A stretch of 64,000 nucleotides of DNA from Chitinophagaceae bacterium. GTDB lineage: Bacteria > Bacteroidota > Bacteroidia > Cytophagales > Cytophagaceae. The translations under genes were made by a program, and so were the position numbers. Below, piece by piece: positions 35,493-44,600 of the stretch. Positions within the stretch are counted from its first letter, which is position 1, and each line of letters starts with the position of its first letter. Location of the stretch: NCBI GenBank assembly GCA_028288365.1, contig JAQBNU010000017.1:1-64000 (forward strand). The letters run 5' to 3'. The notes under the pieces were generated by a model. It had not been told where the DNA came from and searched no databases. It saw nothing but the letters and a program-made list of their open reading frames with translations.

Positions 35493-35598
35493 CTTGTTGG
35501 CGTTTCGCCAACAAGTGATGGATTAACAACGTGCATGATCTGTTGTAGAGATTGACTGATCGTTTTACCCTGGCAGATGTTGGCGAGACGCCAACATC
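35493..35598. repeat. Paired-hairpin repeat 'TTGTTGGCG', copy 3
   Basis: CTTGTTGGCgtttCGCCAACAAG (35493-35515) and GATGTTGGCgagaCGCCAACATC (35576-35598) enclose a 60-base spacer, matching copy 2 in design and spacing. It lies in the gene-free stretch 35450-36117, 43 bases after the TANFOR-like gene. Confidence 0.88.
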
Positions 35599-35654
35599 GA
35601 ACTAAGCGGTAGCAAAAAAGTAATCAGATCAGTTTTCAGAGATCAGAAAAATAC

Positions 35655-35831
35655 CAACGCCTTTCGATTTGCGTTAGGGATCGAGCACAATTGAGCACGA
35701 GAGTGCGAAGATTGCGAACGCAGTTCTGCCCGAAGTGGGCTGGCTTGTCCGGCAGGCGGACTTGGAGCGAGAGCCCGACCTCCACGAAAAGGATTGTTAG
35801 AGCATCCAAGATCGATTGGCGGTAACGCCCT
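35655..35831. repeat. Large dispersed repeat 'GGGCGTTCCC', copy 4 (right half only)
   Basis: Contains GCGTTAGGGATCGAGCAC, AATTGAGCACGAGAGTGCGA, CGAACGCAGTTCTGCCCG, GGACTTGGAGCGAGAGCCCG and the terminal ATTGGCGGTAACGCCC. It therefore carries only the right half of the element seen whole at 14916 and 32547. A short AATCAGATCAGTTTTCAGAG-type motif precedes it. The rest, 35832-36117, is AT-rich with nothing recognised. Confidence 0.85.
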
Positions 35832-36117
35832 ATCTGCTACTTTCTATACTATAAATACAAAAGTTTTCTGGTTTTTATGTCCAATACGTAGAGGACTTTA
35901 CTTTCGTATTGAATAACAGAATCCATGTGTTGAGGAAACTGTCTTTTTGCTTTCTCATCTTATGCACCATGGAATATTCTCTACACCATCGTGTGAAATA
36001 TAAGCAGAGTGGGGTGTGAGCGATGAGTGAACCCTAATTTTACAGCAGGATGTTAGTATTCTGTCAAGGCACGTACTTTGTTATTCGTAGAGAGAACACA
36101 ATCTACCTCATACGACC

Positions 36118-36564
36118 ATGAACCGTTATATAATATTTCTTACAGCAGCAGCTTTGCTATTTTCCTTCAGTACATTTGCACAAACCGAATCGCCTCATCA
36201 CCTGTTGAGCAAACATCATAAGAAAGCGCAAGACGATAACAGCAATGTGGCTTTGCACAAAACGGAGAAAGCAGAGTTCCGCAGGAAAGAAGCTCTTGCT
36301 TCGGGTATGTCCATTGCTGATGCAAGAGCTACGCACCGTGACATGATCAGCAAGGAGACCACTTCAAAAAGCAAAGTGCGGAAAGAGCATCACAAGGCCT
36401 TGAGCAAACACCATAGTAAAGCAGCTAAACACAATCAGGAACTGGCTAAAGAATTGTCTAAGCCAAGTCCTGACGAACAAAAAGTACAAGAACATATAGA
36501 AGGTGTGAAGCGCTCGCTGGATCAGGCGGAGCAGGATAATCAGGCGCTTGGAGAAAGTAAATAA
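36118..36564 (+). CDS. Secreted His/Lys-rich helical protein
   Basis: A 148-residue protein with a signal peptide (about 1-21, FSTFAQ) and a mature part of repeating HHLLSKHHKKAQDDNSN, EHHKALSKHHSKAAKHNQEL and EHIEGVKRSLDQAEQDNQ segments. It is almost wholly helical, strongly basic and histidine-rich, without Cys. No family was recognised. It resembles small periplasmic proteins that bind metal or nucleic acid, but this is composition only. It is monocistronic, with a bidirectional terminator after it. Confidence 0.75.
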   Translation: MNRYIIFLTAAALLFSFSTFAQTESPHHLLSKHHKKAQDDNSNVALHKTEKAEFRRKEALASGMSIADARATHRDMISKETTSKSKVRKEHHKALSKHHSKAAKHNQELAKELSKPSPDEQKVQEHIEGVKRSLDQAEQDNQALGESK

Positions 36565-36598
36565 AGAAGTCACGCTCATTGAGCGGGACTTCTTTATT
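36563..36598. terminator. Bidirectional terminator between convergent genes
   Basis: AAAGAAGTCaCGCTC att GAGCGgGACTTCTTT with flanking A/T runs, directly between the stops at 36564 and 36599. Confidence 0.9.
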
Positions 36599-37342
36599 TT
36601 AGAAAATCTCCAGGCCTTTATCGGTTTTTTTAGACAGTACGGTGATTGTACTTGGTTTTACATTCATCAAAAAAGGAATGCATTTCCATATAGCGAATAG
36701 CGTTTTTTGTTTGATGCGTTTGATCCATTTTTTCCTATAGAGAAAGTTTAACAATTCATTGGTGTATACTGCTTTCAAATCTTTGATGATTTCAAACCCT
36801 TCTGTTTTTATGAGGAAGCGAAAGGTCTGCGGACTGTAGATGTTGATGTGTCCATAGGCCAGAAAGTGCTCTACTTTTTTATCTACGTTCAATGAAAAAT
36901 CAATGGGTACTTCCAATATCTGGTACTTGGATACACGCTTGATCTCACGCAGCAACAAGCGTGGAAACTCTACATGTTCGATCACATGCGAGCAGATGGT
37001 CAGGTCAAAATGATTGTCGGGGTAGGGAATATGAAAGCCGTCGTAGCAGGTTACTTCTTTCAACGAAGGGATGTTTCTTTTTTTGATTTCTTCCACACCG
37101 CTGGATGAAATGTCAACGGAATACATATTGGAATTGAACTTTTTACTGTCCAGGTAAGCGAGTACACTGCCGTCTCCGGAACCTACGTCCAATACGTTTT
37201 TGAACGACATGCCTTTTGCAATTTCCAGTATGTTCTCCGCTTTTCCTTTCGCTCCAAGCTCTCTCCACTGTCTAGATTCCTCGCTGTATTGCTTATCGTA
37301 TACGCCTGCTAACTGGTCTGTTATTTTAAAAGATTCACTCAT
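36599..37342 (-). CDS. Class I SAM-dependent methyltransferase
   Basis: A 247-residue Methyltransf_11-like enzyme. Motif I is NVLDVGSGDGSVLAYLDSKK (about 48-67), then YSVDISSSGVEEIKKRNI, and HIPYPDNHFDLTICSHVIEH (about 106-125) is motif II/III with the acidic loop. The C-terminal part is basic (YRKKWIKRIKQKTLFAIWKC) and probably membrane-associated. The substrate is unknown; similar enzymes modify surface sugars or lipids. It is monocistronic. Confidence 0.87.
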   Translation of the reverse strand: MSESFKITDQLAGVYDKQYSEESRQWRELGAKGKAENILEIAKGMSFKNVLDVGSGDGSVLAYLDSKKFNSNMYSVDISSSGVEEIKKRNIPSLKEVTCYDGFHIPYPDNHFDLTICSHVIEHVEFPRLLLREIKRVSKYQILEVPIDFSLNVDKKVEHFLAYGHINIYSPQTFRFLIKTEGFEIIKDLKAVYTNELLNFLYRKKWIKRIKQKTLFAIWKCIPFLMNVKPSTITVLSKKTDKGLEIF

Positions 37343-37437
37343 GAAAACACTGTTGAAGGTGTGGTAAAGACGTTGTAAGTTAATAATTATTTGTCAGGGT
37401 ACATAGTTCCATGCTATTGTCCTATTGACCGGGCATA

Positions 37438-37476
37438 AAAAAAGTGGTTAGCGTTTTATCTGCTAACCACTTTTGA
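37438..37476 (-). terminator. Terminator of the T9SS operon
   Basis: AAAGTGGTTAGC gttttatct GCTAACCACTTTT lies 19 bases beyond the stop of the minus-strand OmpA/PD40 gene, with an A/T tract in the proper place for that strand. Confidence 0.85.
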
Positions 37477-37494
37477 TAACGTATTACCGTTCCC

Positions 37495-39696
37495 TCATTC
37501 CGCTTTAATGATCAGGAATTCCGTTCTACGGTTGATGCTTTTATTGATGAGGTTGTGCGTGCCATCAGGATTCATGTTGGGAACTAAAGGCTTTGTTTCT
37601 CCATACCCCTGCGCGGTCATGCTTGCGTGTGGGATACCTTTTGACGCCAGGTATTTCATTACTTTAGCAGCGCGTTGTTTGGACAGTTGCATGTTGTATT
37701 CATGTGAACCGAGATCATCGGTATGAGAGCTGATCAAAATTTTATCTTTGGGATGTTCCTTCAGGAAGCTTACCAACACCGTATCCAGTACCGCTTTCGC
37801 ATCTTCATTTAGATCCGTCTGATCGGTTTCGTATTGAATGTCTTTCAACACAAATGCTTTTCCTTCGTTTGGTTTTTCAATCACTACCACAACCGGTGGT
37901 TTCTCAATCGGCTTCATGACCAAATTTTTGCTCAACACATCAGAAGAAGCCATGTCGCGGGTATCCAATGTGAGACTGTCTTTGATGTAGCCCGGAAGAT
38001 CCATGGTGAAGTTATAATGTTTACCTTTCTCCAGAGGCATTTCAATGATACAGTCTTTTCCTAATTTAAGCGTATCCAACGTCATCGCTTTCGTTTTCAG
38101 GTCAGTGCTGCGTACGGTTAGCCATTTGCCTTCACAGTCTGTCGTATCGCTTTTCAACACGGTAAGGTCGAGTTTGCAGTTGAAGGGTTTGGGAGGCATG
38201 ATCTCGAACGCGAAAATATCGTCGCAGCACGTTTCATGAAAATAGGGAGTACCACCAGGTCTGTTGGAAACAAGAAATCCTTTTTTGCCATCGGCGTTTA
38301 AGGTATAACCAAGTTCATCCTGCGGAGAGTTGATCGGAAAAGAAAGGTTTTGTGGTTTCAAAAACTTACGTCCTTCCTTTTGCATCTTGAAGACATCGAG
38401 TCCTCCGGCATTCACCTGCCCGTCTGAACTGAAGTATAATACCTGTGACGGAATGTGGAAGAAAGGAGTACATTCTGTTTGCGGAGTATTGGCCAATCCA
38501 AAGTTAATGGGTTCTGCCCATGCTTTTTTGGAAGGTATGTAATAGGTGTACCAGATGTCCAGTCCGCCTTTGCCTTCCGGGCGATCAGAAACGAAATACA
38601 AGTATTCTGTTTTGGTTGGCCCACTCGGTGCGACTTTTTTTGCCGGTTGTTTTTTATTGGTGGCTGTTTTAGGGTTGGATTTTTTCTCTGTACTCTTTGT
38701 CGAATCTATCGCACTTGAAGTCGCAGCGCTGGTTGTATCGATTACGATAGCCGGTTGAGTAGAGGTATGGTTCTCCAGGTTAATGGGAGCGGGTAGCATG
38801 ACCGGTTTATCCCATTTGCCATTTACTTTTTCCGTATAGTAAATTTTGCATTCTACTTTTCCATTGAGATCCCTGGAACATTTAGAAAAGTAATAGCGAT
38901 TGGTGTATGGAGAGTAAGTAAAGTTACCCATGTCCATTGTGGGGTCGTTGAAGGCGTCGAATTCACCTTGCTCTTGCCACTGGTCATTGATTTTTTCCGC
39001 CTGGTAAATCTGGCGTACAGGTTTCTTTTCGTAGTGTTCCTGGTGCGCATCGAAATATTGCAGACTGTCCATGTGCAGCGCTCCGTAAAGCATGTTGTCG
39101 TCATCGACAAACAGGGGAGAGAATTCCGTGTGCGGATTGTTGATCGAAGGTCCTGCGTTTTTTACGGCGATGTTTTCAGGAAACTCCTGATACATGATCG
39201 CGCTGTCGCAACCGGCAATTTCTTTAGGCAACAACAATTTGAAATTCTTATCGCCAAGGTTAAAGGATTCTTGTTTGAATAACAAAAAGTTTTCTTTTGC
39301 TGCTATATAATTGCCTGTCATCTTTTGCATGAGCGCTTTGTAGTACAAAGAAAACGGATACTTCGCAGGTTCTTTGTCACGGATATAGCCGTATACTTTT
39401 TCTGCTTCTTTGTAATTTCTGGTCAGGCGGTACAAGTCGGCCAGTTGCATTCTGTTGTCGAAATCACTCTCGTCTTTTTTTACAATTTCCTGGTAGTAAA
39501 AAAGAGCCGTGTATGGATCACCTGTTTCAAGCGCATGCTTGGCACGTGCTTTCATTTTTGAAATGCTGATGGTATTGTCAATGATCGCTTCGTCCTGAGC
39601 CATGGCTGGCAGCGTGCATGCCATGCTGCCCAGTGTGAGCAGTAGGATCGAGAGAAGGTGTTTGTTTAAAAACAAAAAGGAAGGAAAAATTTTCAT
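37495..39696 (-). CDS. OmpA-family protein with TPR and PD40 (WD40-like) repeats, T9SS/gliding type
   Basis: A 733-residue envelope protein from the ATG at 39696; longer frames upstream lack a signal. Signal peptide about 1-34 (CTLPAMAQ). TPR repeats follow (about 45-150, TGDPYTALFYYQEIVKKDES), then PD40/beta-propeller repeats (FSPLFVDDDNMLYGALHM, YFVSDRPEGKGGLDIWYTYY, QVLYFSSDGQVNAGGLDVFK, GFLVSNRPGGT), a carboxypeptidase-regulatory-like segment, and a C-terminal OmpA peptidoglycan-binding domain (ILISSHTDDLGSHEYNMQLS, KQRAAKVMKYLASKGI). The layout matches PorE-like T9SS components. A Ser/Thr/Lys-rich insert occurs near residues 320-350. Last gene of the operon with PorP/SprF. Confidence 0.92.
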   Translation of the reverse strand: MKIFPSFLFLNKHLLSILLLTLGSMACTLPAMAQDEAIIDNTISISKMKARAKHALETGDPYTALFYYQEIVKKDESDFDNRMQLADLYRLTRNYKEAEKVYGYIRDKEPAKYPFSLYYKALMQKMTGNYIAAKENFLLFKQESFNLGDKNFKLLLPKEIAGCDSAIMYQEFPENIAVKNAGPSINNPHTEFSPLFVDDDNMLYGALHMDSLQYFDAHQEHYEKKPVRQIYQAEKINDQWQEQGEFDAFNDPTMDMGNFTYSPYTNRYYFSKCSRDLNGKVECKIYYTEKVNGKWDKPVMLPAPINLENHTSTQPAIVIDTTSAATSSAIDSTKSTEKKSNPKTATNKKQPAKKVAPSGPTKTEYLYFVSDRPEGKGGLDIWYTYYIPSKKAWAEPINFGLANTPQTECTPFFHIPSQVLYFSSDGQVNAGGLDVFKMQKEGRKFLKPQNLSFPINSPQDELGYTLNADGKKGFLVSNRPGGTPYFHETCCDDIFAFEIMPPKPFNCKLDLTVLKSDTTDCEGKWLTVRSTDLKTKAMTLDTLKLGKDCIIEMPLEKGKHYNFTMDLPGYIKDSLTLDTRDMASSDVLSKNLVMKPIEKPPVVVVIEKPNEGKAFVLKDIQYETDQTDLNEDAKAVLDTVLVSFLKEHPKDKILISSHTDDLGSHEYNMQLSKQRAAKVMKYLASKGIPHASMTAQGYGETKPLVPNMNPDGTHNLINKSINRRTEFLIIKAE

Positions 39697-39731
39697 AAGG
39701 TGTTTCTTCTTCAAAAGAAATAAAACATGGA

Positions 39732-40721
39732 TCAATAACGGTCGCAAGGAATAGTGGCTTTACGGGGAACTCGGCTCGGCGTAGTATAGACCAGAGAGAT
39801 TTCCCATGCCGATTTGTTTTTAGCATTCTGATTCAGCTTGGATACGTTGAAGTCCCAGCTGAAGCCTACGTTGAAGCGATTATAGGAACCTCCGACCGTG
39901 CCAATGAAGGAGTCACTGTTGGTGGTACTTCCTCTGTAACCGATGCCTCCAAGGAGCACAAGGCTGCTGTTGATTCTTTTGTTCAAGTTGATGCCCGTAA
40001 GAAAGTCAGTAGCGTTCTTCGCTCTCATGTACAAGATGTGTGGCGTAATCCAGACGGATGGAGAAAAGTCATAGGCTGCCGATGCATTGAACACATGGCG
40101 GAAAGGAAGTTTATCAGAAACGGTAGTATACGAATCGTTGGGTCTGTTGACGTTGAACAAAGCATAACCAGCCGACACTTTGGTTTTACCAAAACGATGC
40201 ATCCATCCCGCGCCAGCATTGATGTCTGGATAGGTCCATGTATTTTGTATTTTCGTTTCACCACTCGATATGCCTTGATCGAAACTTCCGGTGGCATCGT
40301 TCCATTGCCCTGGAAAAGTCTGGGCACTCAAATCTATTCTGCGAAACACCATGCCGCCTTGCACGCCTAAGCGAAAGAAATGTTGATGAATGTTTTTCTG
40401 ATAACTCAAAGACAACATGGCTTTATTCGTTTTCAAAAAAGCAGCGCTTACCTGATCGTTTACAAAAAGAAATCCTACGCCAAACTCATCCGGGAAACGA
40501 AGGATCTTTTTTTCAATCGACAACATGTTGGTTTTAATGGACGGAGAAACTTGCGCCCACTGGCTTCTGGAGTTCAAGGTGACACGCATGTCTCCCTCGT
40601 AATTGCCGGTATACGCGGGATTCAGCGAGAGGTTAGAAGTATAGTATTGTGTAAGATGTACCTCCTGACTGAAAGCGCAAAAAGCAGAAAACAAAAGGAG
40701 TGAAGTAAAAATGAGTTTCAT
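39732..40721 (-). CDS. PorP/SprF family type IX secretion system membrane protein
   Basis: A 329-residue outer-membrane beta-barrel from the ATG at 40721, where a signal peptide begins (KLIFTSLLLFSAFCAFSQ). EVHLTQYYTSNLSLNPAYTG at the mature N-terminus is the PorP/SprF signature. Strand-rich repeats and a late GGIGYRGSTTNSDSFIGTVG follow. SprF-type proteins are usually paired with a large type-B-sorted protein and needed for its secretion; here the 1488-residue PKD protein at 41697 lies divergently next door. It is 35 bases upstream of the OmpA/PD40 gene and 20 bases after the metalloprotease gene: one operon. Confidence 0.94.
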   Translation of the reverse strand: MKLIFTSLLLFSAFCAFSQEVHLTQYYTSNLSLNPAYTGNYEGDMRVTLNSRSQWAQVSPSIKTNMLSIEKKILRFPDEFGVGFLFVNDQVSAAFLKTNKAMLSLSYQKNIHQHFFRLGVQGGMVFRRIDLSAQTFPGQWNDATGSFDQGISSGETKIQNTWTYPDINAGAGWMHRFGKTKVSAGYALFNVNRPNDSYTTVSDKLPFRHVFNASAAYDFSPSVWITPHILYMRAKNATDFLTGINLNKRINSSLVLLGGIGYRGSTTNSDSFIGTVGGSYNRFNVGFSWDFNVSKLNQNAKNKSAWEISLVYTTPSRVPRKATIPCDRY

Positions 40722-40741
40722 ATAAAAAGAATTATTCGGAC

Positions 40742-41587
40742 CTACCATGCGATCAGTGGATTGCTTAAATAATACTGAGCCATCTTTTCGTACTGGTCGT
40801 GCGAGAATTTCAAGCAAACACAAGGAGAGTAATAACTCATGATGTTGCTGACATCCGGATCGTAATACTCTCCATTGGCATCTTTTTCTGTGTCGATGAA
40901 GGTACAAGAAGGAGTGATGTAATTGCTGAGATCTCCACCGTGGTAAGGATCGGCGGGGGTATCGCATACGTTGTCACCTGCGGCAGAACAGTTGCTTCCG
41001 TTTACCAGCTCCGGGCCGGAACCGGTATCAAACGGGTGTTTCAAACTGAAGTAATGTCCCAATTCATGGGCAACGGTCAACTCTGTAAGACAGTCAGGAT
41101 CTTTCACGATCCAAACGCCTGTATAATTGTATGAATTGTAATCGCTGTGGTATACACCGCCCAAACTGGCTATTCCGCAGGCTACCAATAAATCTTCCAC
41201 AATGAAATCAGCAAAGTACATATTGATCCTTTCTTTTACATTGTACTTGGCCATCAATTCGACTTCCGGTCTCATCTGAAGAGGAGTTTCAATGATTAGA
41301 AAGTTGTAATTGTAATTGTAGATGTACCTGAATTCACATACTTTAAAAGAAACACCGATGGGCGCAAACGCATTATTGACACTGGCTATGGTGTTTATGA
41401 TGTCTGATTGCGAAATACCCGGCACCGAGTCTTTCGACATAATGATATGAGCAACAATAAGAAACTCTTTATTTACTTTGGTCAATGGCCTGATAGAATC
41501 CACTTCTATTCCAGCGTATGCATACCTAAATCCGGCAAAAAGAAATACAAGAACCATGAGTCTTGTAAAAAAGAAATTTGATTTCAC
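40742..41587 (-). CDS. M43-family (pappalysin-like) secreted zinc metalloprotease
   Basis: A 281-residue protein with a signal peptide (about 1-25, AGFRYAYA). The metzincin motif HELGHYFSLKH has the third ligand in place but Ser where most members have Gly. The Met-turn is SNIMSYYSP. Several Cys residues (SNCSAAGDNVCDTP, PSCTFID, PCVCLKF) would form disulphides as in M43B proteases. There is no T9SS sorting domain after the catalytic part, so it is probably periplasmic or exported by another signal. It lies first in the operon with PorP/SprF and OmpA/PD40, so a link to processing of T9SS cargo is inferred. Confidence 0.87.
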   Translation of the reverse strand: MKSNFFFTRLMVLVFLFAGFRYAYAGIEVDSIRPLTKVNKEFLIVAHIIMSKDSVPGISQSDIINTIASVNNAFAPIGVSFKVCEFRYIYNYNYNFLIIETPLQMRPEVELMAKYNVKERINMYFADFIVEDLLVACGIASLGGVYHSDYNSYNYTGVWIVKDPDCLTELTVAHELGHYFSLKHPFDTGSGPELVNGSNCSAAGDNVCDTPADPYHGGDLSNYITPSCTFIDTEKDANGEYYDPDVSNIMSYYSPCVCLKFSHDQYEKMAQYYLSNPLIAW

Positions 41588-41648
41588 GGGGTTATAAATT
41601 TTAATTGAGCAAAAAAAAACGAAACGTAGTATTCAAACTTTTTTTTAT

Positions 41649-41656
41649 TAATTTTG
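41649..41656 (+). promoter_or_regulatory. Possible -7 promoter box of the PKD adhesin gene
   Basis: TAATTTTG fits TAnnTTTG and lies 41 bases before the ATG at 41697. No good TTG -33 element lies at the right distance, so this is tentative. Confidence 0.4.
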
Positions 41657-41696
41657 CACTGAATACTTTTCGTAAAGGTAACGTTTTTTTTATACA

Positions 41697-44600
41697 ATGA
41701 ATTCTACTCTCAAACTTTTATTTTTATCATCCTGTATTGCCCTGTCCGTTTCTTTTTCAGGTTTTGGACAAACATCAAATGTGGCAGCAGGCTGTTCTCC
41801 TTTACAGGTGAATTTTACTGCACCCTCTGGAAGCAGCACGTTCTATTGGGATTTCAAGGATGGAGTCACTTCCAATCTTCAAAACCCCAATAACATATTT
41901 GCACAAGCAGGTACTTATAATGTGGAGTTTAAAGAATCTGTAAGTGGACCGGTTATTGGTACCGTACAGATTACGGTATATCCGGAACCTCAACTCCGTA
42001 TCATCGGAGCGACGGGCTGTACGCCGTTTCACGCAGCATTGCAAGATAACTCGATAATAGATCCTGCTATCCATGTCAATACCTATGTTTGGGTATTCGG
42101 AGACGGACAGAGCAGTACCGGTCCTGAAAATGTATTTCATGATTATGTTACATTGGGCAAATTCAGTGTATCCTTTAGTGTGCAAACCAATTACCCAAGT
42201 TGCGACAGAACACTTATTTTCAGCGATGTGGTAGAAGTCATTGCGCAACCTTCACCTATTATAGCTACAACGCCTAATCCTCCCAACACCTGTGCCAATA
42301 GCCTGAATGTATCGTTCATCAACAATTCAACCGGTGATCGACCGATGTCTTATTCCTGGGACATGGGCAATGGTGCAACGAGCACGGCTGTTACTCCTCC
42401 TTCTCAAACCTATGGATTGGGTCAGCATACCGTAAACCTGCAAGCCATCTACACCGGCATGACCGGTTGTTTGGCGACTACTTCACAAAGCATTAATGTC
42501 GGCAGCCCGGTGGCAAACATCATCACAAAAAAAGATACGCTGTGTATTAATGCTCTTGCAGTACCCTTTTATACGCATACGAGCGGCACCTATCACTGGG
42601 ATTTCGGTCCACATGCGGTGTTGGATACGAATCTTTTGAATTCAGATAGCCTTACGGTATCCTTTAATCAGGGTGGTGTACAAAACGTTTCGTTGACCGT
42701 GACCTCATTGGATGGACAATGCTCCAATACGAAAACGATTCCGATTTATGTAGACGATGTAAAGGCGATTGCTACGCATACGCCTCAGTTTACCTGCAGC
42801 AGTCCTGTCACGGTGCAATACACCGGAAGTTCCAATCAAAGCAACGTTTCTTATTTGTGGTCATTTGCAGCAACTGGTGATTCTGTATACACAGCCAACA
42901 CCACCAAAACTTTTTCTTCCAACAGTTCAGATTATTTTGGATACAATACATTAGAAACACTTTCGGCAGAACTGACGGTCACTTCCAATGTGACAGGATG
43001 TAAAGGGTATGATAATGGAGACAGTGACATGTGGCTGCCCAATGCCTTGTTCATGCCGGATATTTCAGAAGGTTGCCATTCTTTGACGGTTAATTTTAGT
43101 GATTCAAGTATTTCGGCACCTGTTAATCCGATTGTAAGTGAAACCTGGTTATTCGGAGACGGCACCACGCAAACATTGCCTTATAGCGTTATTCCTGGAT
43201 TTAAGATTCCCGTTCCCCATACGTACAATACCCCTGGAGAATACATGGTGCGTCTGATCGTCACGACACAGATGGGTTGTGTAGATACATCGTATGCTGT
43301 ATTGATTCAAGTGGGCGATGACCTGACTTCTCAAATTAATTTTACAGCAGATAAATCAGCCGTATGTCCCGGAGAAGCGGTAGAGTTTACGGCACAAGTC
43401 ACACCGGCCGCCGCCGCGTTGATTGATGGGTACCATTTCAGTTCAGAAGGCAACAGAGTGTTTCATTGCGCCGATCAAACAGCCGTGTCATGGTCTTATA
43501 CCAATCTCGCCGGACCTCAGGATGTATCGTTAACAGTAGATTACAACGGTTGCTTGACCACGGTCACCAAGAGTGCTTTTGTCAATGTCAAAGGTGCTGT
43601 CGCTAAAATCGATTATGCGGCTGCCTGCAACCAGCCCATGGATTATAAATTCAGAAGCCAAAGCATGGGAGCAACAACACTGGCTTGGAATTTTGGAGAT
43701 ACGCAAACGTCTGCCGCTACAGCCATCACCCATAGCTACGCGGCTACCGGAGATTACTCTGTAACGCTTACGGCTTCAGATCCAGGCAGTGGCTGTGCCG
43801 CTACACAAGACAATGCGCTGATTCATGTGCGTAAGATCAAAGCTAGAATGACCATGGATACTTTATTGTGTGGAGGTAATCTTCACACGTATAATTTTAA
43901 CGCGACTGCTTCCACTGATGTATACAGCAACTGTTACACAGGTTATACCTGGCAATTCACGGGTGCTGACGGACATTCTCATGTAGACATTCGACCTTAT
44001 ACATCTACTTCTTCAGTAGGAAGTTTTACCTTCCCGGATGGAGGACACTACATGGTGAAACTGATTGTAAAAGATATTAACGGATGTACAGATACCACCA
44101 GTCAGCATTTCAATGTCTATAACCTAAACGCCAGTTATTCTTGGGATAATCCTCAGATCTGCGTTCCTCGTACACAACACTTCACCAATCTTACGCAACA
44201 CGATACCACGATCGTTTCTTATGTCTGGCAATTTGGTGATACATCTGTGGCCAGCTCGACTGTATCAGATCCGACAATTATATACAAATCGCCTGCTCCA
44301 AATGGTAGTTCGTATGATGTGTACCTCACGGTAACGGATGCAATAGGTTGCAGCAGTCAATTTTATCAACCGCTTTCCTATTACAAACCGACTACAACTA
44401 TCACCAGCTCCGATAATACATTGTGTACGACGGATCCATTTACACTGACCGCTACGGACTTTACAGCCGGAGGCTCTCACCTTACGTACAATTGGGATCT
44501 GGGCAATGGACAGACCAGCACCTCTGCTACACCTTCGCTCGCTTATACCAATGCGCAGACTTACCACGTCAAATTAAATTATGCTGAAATCAGTTCAGGT

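Noticed and set aside
36061-36117. TACTTTG before the His/Lys-rich gene as a -7 promoter box
   Set aside because: One base short of TAnnTTTG and no TTG at the right distance.
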